A stretch of DNA of 64,000 nt from Ciona savignyi (Eukaryota > Chordata > Ascidiacea > Phlebobranchia > Cionidae). Below are positions 35,116-45,900 of the stretch, in pieces. The notes beneath the pieces were generated by a model, which saw only the letters and a program-made list of their open reading frames with translations, was not told the DNA's origin and ran no database searches. Both the position numbers and the translations under genes were made by a program. Where the stretch lies: positions 805,505-869,504 of the forward strand of contig CH003409.1 of NCBI GenBank assembly GCA_000149265.1, given 5' to 3'. The first letter of the stretch is position 1, and each line of letters starts with the position of its first letter.

Positions 35116-36998
35116 AACATGCTATTTGGCCGGGGTTTAGAGTAAAAACCGAACCATACACCTATCGACCTGTGATCTCCGTTCTTATGTTCTAGACTTC
35201 TAGAGTATAAAAAACGAGGTCGCAATGTCTTTATCAGTTATAATGCTCCGTTAATCCCCTCTAAACAGTTCTAATAAGCAACAAATGCCAAAACACTCCT
35301 TTAGTAATTAATTGTAAACTTAAGTATTGAAATGTATACACAGATATATTTATGCAAATGATTAGTGGGGTGCAGGGTTAATTTGCACGAACCCGTTGCC
35401 ACCTTTAAAATGAGTGGAAAATGCAAGAATCCGATCCGGTCTGGCGTCGTGTTTCTATATTTAAGTCGAGTAACGTTACATGCGGCCTGGCCCCGGGCCC
35501 GTAGATAGGGCAGGTTGATGGTTGGACGTTTTAAACAACGTAAAATGATCCAAAGAAATTTCAGTAAACAACGCAAACAAAATGTTCGTTTTCTGTCCAA
35601 TACATGTGGACATGCTTGCTGTTTTACGTTTTGCTTTTGAGACATACAAAACAGTAACGATTTTTATGCTAATTAGTCTGTAGACTAAATTTCCCCCTAT
35701 TAAAAAAACTGGTAATTAATTATGAAAATATCATTCGAGTTTTCGTTAGTGTGGGGAAGATACAAACAACTCTATCATTTTAGGATTTTGGGTGATTCCG
35801 TCTTAAAAATTCAGTTCGAGTTTGGAAATATTCGTGTTGTGCCCCTTTGTCGATTTCTCATTAATTTACTACAAAACCGACTCCCATCGTCCGTAAATAT
35901 AACGTTAAAGCCAGTTGTTGTTGTGTTTACTTTATAAACAGAGGTGTCAATGCGGTCGCCAATTTGACAGGATCAAGTGAAAAATGCGTTTTATCTTTTT
36001 ACACTTGAACTGTATGGAACCAGAGTTAAAACGTTCATCCGGCCCAATTTTATTTGTACCTGTTGGTGTTGAGGTAATTTTGTCTTCCCGCTTCTAGAAT
36101 CGAGCTCTTACAACGAGATATCAAACATTTTTCTTGTTTGCTAAGGTTGAAGTTTGTGATGCAAATTGATAGGATAGAAAATGACATTCGAATAGGGTTG
36201 TATAAGATGGGATAGAATACGGCGAAATATCAAACATGGGAGCCTTTCTCGTTGCTAAGGTTAAAGTGTGTGATGAAACCGGATTGCTTTGTACCGAAGG
36301 CGTTCCTTCTAGTTTACCCGGAGGCAATTCGGCCTTCTTGGCCGCTTCACAAGTTGATATAAGTCGGGGATAAGCGGCGAGTTTGCCGAGAAAAGGCTTA
36401 CTTTAGGTCGTTTGCAGATTCTAAGTTTTAATTACCGTCTTAACTTGATTAGATACTAGTCAAGGAATGTCGGCCCAGAAATATTTACTTTTATAGTTTC
36501 AAGGTGCTTTAAAAAATATCGATTTTTTTAAGCGAAATTTTTTGTGGTATAAAACAGAACTTACTATATATATAAATTACCAAAGTTATTTTCCTATAAG
36601 AAAGAAAATGGGAAAATTTGCAAATAGTCGAAATATACATATACCAAATTGCTTAGCCCAGCTATCCGACAATCATCTTTTTAAATTGTATCAATTGAAA
36701 TGATTGGCGGTTTTCAAATCGCGGTGTCAACTCTCATTTTACCACACCTGCGTATTTGGTTGCAATTTATCGAATGCCTGAAAAAATGTGTTGCAGAATT
36801 TAGTCAAAGTTAGGATTTGTGTAGGAAATAAGGCGGACGGTGATGGTTGCAATCATTTGTCTGTTCTTCAATGCTTCAAAATATCCGAATGTAAATAACA
36901 GTTAGGAATCTGGTGGAATAGCTTCAAATCCATAAAACTGACCGCCATATGATAAAGATCAAGGTTATCCAGGCTTTCTGTACTATACCTTCGAAGCT

Positions 36999-39900
36999 AT
37001 GTTGCCAAGATGGGCCGGCAAGTTGATCTTAATATGTTACGCAACCCTTCTGCATATCAACTTAATTTGCGCAGTCAAGTTGGCGTGTCAACAACGACCA
37101 ATCACTTCGAGTAAGTTAATTAGGAATAATGATGATAATTTGTATTGTTTGGTGTTGTGCCTCTAAGATTTATACATCTTACTAAGTATAGTCAAATCAC
37201 CGGTCGCTAGAGTGTAGCTTTAACCTTATTTTTAACCCAGTTGTTTAATGGATTGAACAAAAATCTAATGCGAAACCTACATAGTGTTTAAGGGTCTCCA
37301 CTGTCACTTACGTGGCAAATAAATTCTTAGCATTGGATATTTATGTTTATCCCAGTGAATGGGAAACCTAATAGGGAGTTAACACACATGGATATTCATC
37401 AGACTTACCTCACACCCACAGTCGGGTTAGTGTTGAGCATGATAGAGACGTTCCTTTAATTTTGGCAGAACTGACCATTTTACTGAATTTAGGCGATACT
37501 ACTTAAGTTTTGTTTCCCTTAAGTTTTTTGTTTATTGTTTGAAAACAATCGGCTAGCCCGGCTGTGGGCATGTGGTATTCTGACAAGTGCCCGCGCTTCA
37601 ACTGTTCTACCGTATCTCGCACGTGGGAAAGCACCCGCAGAAGGATAATGCATTCACAAAACACTTGGGTTAACCAACGAATCGAGTATCGCTTCCCAGC
37701 AGCAAACAAACCTTGTATTATATATGCTTTGTAAATAGACTTAACCCATTAAATGTCAGGATTAGACGGAGTCGTTCCAACGACGAGCCCTTCCACCACT
37801 TCCGCCCAAATTGCAACTGTGTCCACCTTTCCCTCGTCCGTCACTGTTGCCCCGTCTTACGTCAAGGCGAACCTTTGCTGTGGATCACGACCTTTCAACT
37901 CTGACGTCAGCGTATGCTGCATGGGACGCGTATTGCGGAAAACGGCACGGCGCTGCTGTTTGGACGGAAAGCACGCACCATGGGAAAGCAGATGGTGAGA
38001 TAAAACGCATGTGTTTTTCGTCAACAGGCCTGGTTTTATTACTTACATTGGTGTAATTTTATCCCAACTTTAGGAAAATATGAAGTGTTAAACAAAAGTA
38101 TTCACACCGACTGGATAGGATAGGATATTCATGTTTATCCCCGTGAATGGGAAAACCTAGGGGGTTATCACACGGGCAATCGTCAGATCACCTCGCGCCC
38201 ATCGTCGGGTTACCGGAGCTATTGCAGTGTGTTGTATATGATAGACACGTTCCTTCAATTTGGTAGAACACATTAATCTGCTGGGTTCAGGCAATGTCCG
38301 TAACCGTAAAGTGCCCTGCCCAAGGACACAACCGACTAGCAAGCGACCAGTTTGGCACCTGCAACCTTTCGATTGAAAGGCGACGCACTTAACCGCTAGA
38401 CCACCGGGCCCGACTGTATGCACACAGTCGCATTGTTTATATAGTAGGGTTTGTATAGAGCTACTCGTGATAAAGATTACGAAAAATATTTATCACGAGA
38501 AGAAAACTATACCACACAGTATAATGGAAAGCTGCTTATTTGTGTTGTTAAGACAAATCTGTTTATTCTTGTGGCAATAGTACTGGTGTAGAAGCAACCG
38601 GACATTTATTTATATATTATTTAAAACATTCAAGTTTTATTCTCATGGAAATTTGTCGGGCAATTATCAGATTACCACGTTTTTTTACGAGCAATTATCA
38701 GGATGCCTTCTGTCCACTGTCCGATTATCGAGGCTATTGGAGCATGTTGTATTGGATTGAGATGTTCCTTTAATTTTAGTATACAGTAAACCGTTCAACA
38801 AAGTTTTGTAAAGTTCGCTAATTGTTTTGCCCAAGGACAATTAATTAGCTGCTGGCCGATTTCGATCACAACAACCCTCCATTTGCCGAAAGTAGTTCTA
38901 ATTTAAACAAGCTAATACGCCAGTTTAACTTATTATACCGTGCCCCGCAAAAATTATCCATAATGCAAACAAATAGCTTAGCGCTAACCTGGTCTGTTTA
39001 TGTTCATATGTGCCGCGTAATTTGCAAAACGATAGCTCTAAAATCCTGTACAACTTTATAAACCTAACAACTTCAATAAAAACTTCTCACTTTTGTAAAC
39101 ACACTAAACCTTGAAATGTCTTGACGTAAAATTGCACTTTCCGACATTATCTAAGCGATATCTCGAAAACCACATCATTGCCAGAGTCATCCCAATTGGC
39201 CGCAAGGCTTTATTGTATACTTTAGAGGCCATATCTTTGTTCTGATTCTGCGGTAAACGTGATATGCTTACGCTGGATACCGTTAAAATGTTTACGACGT
39301 GCAATTTTATTTTGTGCCACGGGAATTGTGTAGATTTTCCATCGATTTTTCCGATAAGTCTACAATTTCCTCCAGTTAGAGCAGAGTGGGTGAAAAATAG
39401 GGTACAGTGAGAAATATTGACCTTAAAACCGCCGATTAGCATGGTGGGTAAGCGCGTCGCCTTTCATGCGAAAGCTGAGGGATCAAGACAAGTCATTACT
39501 AGTCAGTTGCGTATTTGGGCAAGGCACCCAAAGTATAATTATCGAACCTAATTGATTAAATGACTTACTAAAACTGTTTAAACGTCTCAATGAAATTTAA
39601 TACCCTGCAATAGCTCCGGTAAACCGACGGTGGGCGCGTAGTAATATGACGATTGAATGTGCGAACGTACCGCAATTTCTATTATACGGGATAAACACCA
39701 ATATAAGCTGCTAACGTGCGTTCAACTGCCGACACAGTTGTTAATACGTTGCAAAAGTTATACATCGTGCTGCGTTGAGTTATTAATGTACTTAGTGCTC
39801 TGTACATGTTAGATCTTTTGTATTTGAATACGCTTGGTATAGTTTTAAAATGCATGGTAACTTCCGTATTCATTATTTTCAATGTTCTATAACGGTTGTA

Positions 39901-42900
39901 TTTGTTGTTAGTTTGTCGGTAAGTAGAACAGGATTTGATATTAATAAACCGCAATCCTCTACGCGCAGCGAGTTTATTTGTACGAAAAATTACTCTGAAA
40001 CGACGGCGACTTTAATTCTCTATTCTTGTACCGCGTCTTACGATCACACACTTGCCGCAATTGAATTTTCGTTATAAGCTCGTGTTTTGCAAATTCGACC
40101 GCTGAAAATTACTTTCGCGTTATCACTTTATCTACGAGAAACTGCAATATAAGACTCGTTATTGTATCTGATCGCTTTATATACCCCTGCACACAGTGTA
40201 CACCAGTGTTAAGACTTCAGTTTGAAATTCAAGCTTAGCACAATATTTTAAAGTACTTTCGTAAAACATTTTGTTTAAAATTAATTAACCGAGTGAAAAA
40301 GTTATCACAGTAAAACATTTAATTGTATTATAGGGGTACACAAGTGGCCTGTCTATATTCATTAACCAGTTTATAAAAACAAATTCTTATAAAAACGTTC
40401 AAAACATACCAGCTTAAATAAAAAGTGTTTTGACTCCTAATATACTTCTTTAAACATTTTATAACAATGGGTAACTCCCTATATCCACCCCCCCTCTTCT
40501 AAGGCAGCAAAACTTTCATTTATTTTATTGGACTGTCGGCGCTTTTCTAAAGATTATAGATTTAAAAGCGATCACGTAAATGGGTAATGAAATAATTAAA
40601 TAAACCGTCGTTTCGACCAATGGGTCACATGGCCAATATATATAAACCGACCTTTTGTAAAAACACATTTAGTGGCGATATATGTTATGGTAACTTGGCT
40701 CGATAATTTTTCCCCCGATAAATCTGGATAGCTTATAGACAATAGATAGATAACCGGCGCCGTTTCATCACACTTTTATTATTTTTTTATTTTCCAGCTT
40801 CTGTTACCCGGCTTCTACGTGGGTTATTGACGAGATTGACCGACTTGCAGGAATAGAGATCCAATTCACCAGTCTCATCGAAGAGATGGAAGCTACCATT
40901 GAACCATTGCGACAGTTGAGATCATTCTTTTATACTTTACGCTAATACTGTGTTTTGAACGGTGACCGAATGGTTAAGGCGGCGATTTCTATACCAAGGT
41001 TTTATGCCCTTAATGGGTTCGAAACTTGGCTCAGTAGAATTAATTTATAAAAACAATAAACCATACAAAATGTGTCACACGATTACCGCAGTCAAGTGGT
41101 TCATAAATTTGCTGAATTTGTTTTTCAAATGAAGCACATATGCATGGAATTAGGACTTCTTACCATAAAAAAATAAAACTAACTTATATCATGCACCGTT
41201 CCGCCCTTCTCTTGCAATTTAGTAGTAAAAAATCTTACCGCAGTATATTGACTTGATATTAGAATTTAAGATTTCATATTTTATCCTCGAGGATCTAAAA
41301 ACGCGGGATTGTTATCAAAAAGGGTATCGGTAAATTGCCTCATGGCTTGTCGGGTTACTGGGGCAATTGTAGTGTGTTGTGTGCGACTAAGATGTTCCTT
41401 TAAGTTTAAAAAGAACCCATTAATTTACTGGTTTCAGGCTATGTCCACTAAGTGCCTTGTCCAAGGACACAGTCACATAGTTGGTGTTTTCGATTTCAAG
41501 ACCATTCATCTGATGCAACCCTTTTTCAACCAACAACGTTAACCCGCATGACAATTTGTTTTTCATGATTATTCCAAGTACCGCCTTCTTCTCAGGCAAA
41601 TAGTGGCAGCGGAAGAATACATTGAACTGCTGGATTCAAAGGCCAACGCACTCTACCAAGAATTCCTCGTCAACATAAATATGACTAGGAACCAAGACCC
41701 AGCAGAAGCAGAATACATCAACGAACTGGTATGAGTGGTTTTTTTTATAACAAAAAGTTCATTTTTACTGAGTTTCGAACCCTTGATGGGCTCGTAACTA
41801 AGTCTGTTTTTGTAAGGAATTGGTATATGTTTCGGTTACGTTAACTGCTCGACTGTCGGCATACCATCGACCAATTAATCTGACCTGTCGGATATTTTTG
41901 TTGTCAACTCGTTTGATTGTTTTAATCGTTTTCCATGAATTGGGTTTATTTATTATTGTCACAGTATTATATTACACCAAATGAAACAAATCACAAATCT
42001 CGACGGCAAAACTAATGGTCGATGAAACACGCAATTAAAAAATGAAATACATATAAAATATAGCTACACCGCCGTCGAATCTAGTTTACTATCTTTTTAG
42101 TTGTTTTTGTTTTCCTGGGTAAGGTTTTGATTGTCAACTTGTTTTTCCGGCCATTATTTAGGTCTCAAAGCTTTAACGGTTTGAATCATCGCATTAAAGA
42201 TGGCGAGAACGAAAATTCGAATTAGTCATTTTACATCGTAGCCTAGTTTCGTAGTATTTATTTAATAATCGGTGAATCAGTTGAATCAAATTCAAAACCA
42301 CATTTTGGGTGTGGAATATATACCAACTGGATTTTTTCTCCCAGTATATTAATAATTAATTAGTAAATATCTTAGTTCTGATCAACTATAAAGGCATTTT
42401 GATCCTGCATTCCTAGTCGCTTATCATATCTAATTTTAACGTAACTTTATAATTTCTTCCTGTTTCCGTTAATTTGGACGAGTAACGAGAATTTTCTGGC
42501 TACATTTCTCGTGCCTTATATCGCTGTGTCATCGTGGTTCTACCCTTCAGGTAACTTTAATCGGTAGTTCATGTTCGGATAATTTGTTCGTATTTTCGTA
42601 GATATAACCGCACCTTACTTACGTGTATATATGCCCCTATGCTAGGTCCTGATATCATGTTAAGTGAAAATAATACCCGTAGCCAATCCACTAGTTTTTA
42701 AACTTGTCTTATGTTTTCTTTTAAAAGGTCGGATATTTAAAACAACAAACAAGTTAACGTTGGCAGTAAATCGCACGGTCGTGTATCCCACGGTTAACAC
42801 GATTGATACATATATTGAATTCTATACAAAATTGGTCTATATATTCCATAGAGAACCCACCATGGGTTCGTAACTTAGCCCGCTTAAAAAGGGGTAGCAC

Positions 42901-45900
42901 TAAGGGAAGGTGGGGGGGGGAGGAAAAGAGGGAAGGAGGGAAACTGGTTATTAAAACTATAGGAAATAATTCAAACTCTGCCCCAAACACTAATTTCAAC
43001 CCCAAAACTAACCCTAACTTTAACCCAGCCGTTACACTGATCCCTATGCCGTAATCTTTATTTTAGTAAGCAGTTTCTCATTTCCCTACTTCCCTCTTTC
43101 TCCTATTTTAGTGTTGCCCTTAAAAAAATATCGGGATCCATTTACTTGCGAAGTAACGCTGGCGCCTGGTACACTTTGCTTATCTCTAAGATTCGAAGAA
43201 CAGGTGGAGTGGATAGGATGACGGTATAAAGAGGTGGAAATGGGAAACTGCATCAATTAAAGGGGAACTGAAGTCAATTTTAAGAATATCTTAATAAATG
43301 GAAAAAACTACGCTGATTTCAAAAATCAAATCAGTTTCTTCCAATATTTTTTTGTTAAAGAGTTATGAGCAAAAATGCATTTCATTTTATGTTAGGGGAT
43401 TTCCCGTATTACGTCATTGACGTTGTTGAGATTTCGTGCCTATATGCATTGTATACAATCATGTGCCAGTTTAGAGGTGAATTAGTAACAGAAGCGCCTG
43501 CAGGAGCGTTGTATTTTCGTTTTTTTTATGGAGACTTAGCATAACACTTGTCATATAGCCTTACTGAACCAATGTACATGGTGACAGCTTACTTTAAGCG
43601 CGGTCATTAAGGCCTGCACGGTCCTGGACCTAAGCTGAATGCTGAGGTATACAGGTCTCGTATTTAAATGACTTTAGAATAATAAGTCTTAGCAATTTAT
43701 ATCATAAATCATAAAAGTGAAGACAGAACAAGAAAACTTTAACAGAATGCATTAAACTGTAACTGCCAGCAATTTATATAAATAAACCAGCCATCAATCA
43801 AAGATTAGACTATGCGGTGGGAAAAGCCTATTTCTTTCATGGTTTACATTGGCTGTTTGTATAATGTTTTGCTGTTGTGTATGTGGTGCATTTAATGTCT
43901 GCTGTTATTGAAACTGAGCATTAGCCTACTGGTTGAGAATACCACGTATTGCATAAACCAGTTAATCCACAGTTGAGTAGCCAATGTGTAGTATGACAAT
44001 AAGTACCCAGCAAGCACTCAGATAAGTGAAGAATATATATAATAGATCTGTACTTAACTACCCAAATAAGTTAATAAGAATATACCACTTTTCCAATTTA
44101 GTTCTTTTAATTAGATATTGTAAAATGCCTAAAGTTAAGCCACTGAGAAGGAAGGAAGAGTGATTGGAGCATATTGTTTTGCTCCGGGATGTACAAATTC
44201 CTATTACAGCACACGAAATTTCAATCCACCTGTGCTCTTCCATCGATTTCCTCACAACGACAAAAAACAGATGAAGCAATGGATACAACAATGCAAGCGT
44301 TCTAAACTACCTGGAAAAAGAACCACAGTGTGTAGTGCACATATTTGTGACAAGGATTATCATAGTAAAATTGTATTTGACTCCAATGGAGTGGCCAAGA
44401 TGATGAAAACAAACCACTTGGTGAAAAATACAGTTCCAACAGTTTTTAATTTTTCTGATTATGATTTTAAACATAGTGATCAACCCAGTACATCAAGTGC
44501 AACTTCAAGAACTTCTTTATCCAAGTAGATAATTGAAAAATAAGGGCTTTTAGTAGTGCAAGTCCAGTGTGGTGTTATTTTGTGTACAAATGCATGTACA
44601 TTCATGCAGCATAAACATTCTTGCGGTGTGTCCATAAGAATACAGTTTTTGCAACGGCACCAAGTCATGTCAATAGGTAATGTTGCTAAATAAACATTTT
44701 CTTCTATAGGGCTTGCATTTTCAATGATACTTTCAGACGTTTTCCTTGGTTTAAACGCATATGACTGAATTTGTGTTATTTTATTGTGTACAATAAAATT
44801 TCTTTCATCCATGCCAGAATGCTGAAAACTGTCATCCATTTTAGTGTTACAACATTAACTTAAATTTACTCTAGAAATGAAGAAAACAAAAGAAATTAGT
44901 TACAACTTCTATGCATATGTATACCAAATCCCTCACACTTCTCAGTTTGTAGCCTAGGGGTTGATAATAACATTGCTAGTCTATATTGCAGATTATAGCT
45001 ATATATTGAAAAGCAACAATCATGAAAGAAATAGGCTGTTCCCACCGCATAGTCTGATCTTTGATTGATGGCTGGTTTATTTCTATAAATTGCTGGCAGT
45101 TACAGTTTACTGCCTCCTGTTCTAGTTTTCTTGTTCTGTCTTCACTTCTATGATTTATGATATAAATTGCTAAGACTTATTATTCTAAAGTCATTTAAAT
45201 ACGAGACCTGTATACCTCAGCATTCAGCTTAGGTCCAGGATCGTGCAGGCCTGAATGAGCGCGCTTTAGGTAAGCTGTCACGCGCGTACATTGGTTCAGT
45301 TAGGCTATATGACAAGTGTTATGCTAAGTCTCCATAAAAAAACAAAAATACAACGCTCCTGCAGGCGCTTCTGTTACTAATTCACCTCTAAACTGGCACA
45401 TGATTGTGTACAATGCATATAGGCACGAAATCTCAACAACGTCAATGACGTAATACGGGAAATCCCCTAACATAAAATGAAATGCATTTTTGCTCATAAC
45501 TCTTTAACAAAAAAATATTGGAAGAAACTGATTTGATTTTTGAAATCAGCGTAGTTTTTTCCATTTATTAAGATATTCTTAAAATTGACTTCAGTTCCCC
45601 TTTAAATAAAAGACGGAATAAAAATCCGATAAAACCACAATAGAACCGCGAGGAAACACTTTAAAGAGGACAATCGGGAAGGAGGAAAAAGGAAAAATGC
45701 CCACTGAAACTATAAAACTTACTCACTAACCCTGGCTCAAATACTAACCACAACTTTAAAATTAAACAACTCTTTAACCCCAGAGCTAAGAGTAAACCAG
45801 TTTTTTAGTGAGTAGTTTACCCTCTCTCCTTTTCCCCTCTTTCCTTCCCTACATTTTCCCCGGAATGTGTGCGTAGCCGAATATTTAGGTCGAGTCCATC

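Larger units (their letters stand above)
30158..36998. other. Gene-poor intergenic region
   Basis: About 6.8 kb between the SPEC3/Stum gene and the secreted-protein gene. It holds family-1 repeats (30624-30925, 31684-31958, 34024-34272, degenerate 34880-35115), a family-2 copy, two tandem repeats and AT-rich DNA. The longest frame (35301-35645, minus, 114 codons) shows no domain, signal or splice context and is not called as a gene. A diverged ~110-bp direct duplication with ATATCAAACAT..GCTAAGGTT occurs at 36118-36280. Confidence 0.55.
43261..45601. mobile_element. TTAA-flanked transposon with 581-bp inverted repeats (Kolobok-like)
   Basis: A 2341-bp element inside intron 4 of the secreted gene. 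It is bounded by TTAA duplications at 43257-43260 and 45602-45605 and starts and ends with AGGGGAACTGAAG. Nearly identical inverted arms are 43261-43841 and 45021-45601. The 1.18-kb core carries a THAP-domain frame (plus) and a P2X7 C-terminal-like frame (minus). TTAA targets and an associated THAP domain are features known for Kolobok-type elements, while piggyBac also uses TTAA, so the superfamily call is an inference. No transposase catalytic domain is seen, so it appears non-autonomous. The very similar arms suggest fairly recent insertion. Confidence 0.88.

Noticed and set aside
35301-35645. 114-codon minus-strand frame
   Set aside because: No domain, no splice context, mixed basic/aromatic composition as in non-coding AT-rich DNA, and no paralogue in the window.
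39104-39442. 112-codon minus-strand frame in an intron of the secreted gene
   Set aside because: No recognisable family and no flanking exons; a decayed repeat is as likely.
39850-40077. 75-codon plus-strand frame with a hydrophobic start
   Set aside because: It looks like a signal sequence, but its phase fits none of the neighbouring exons and no continuation was found.
42980-43030. Interstitial telomere repeat from CTAACCCTAACTTTAACCC
   Set aside because: Only two or three imperfect units; it is not a telomere array.
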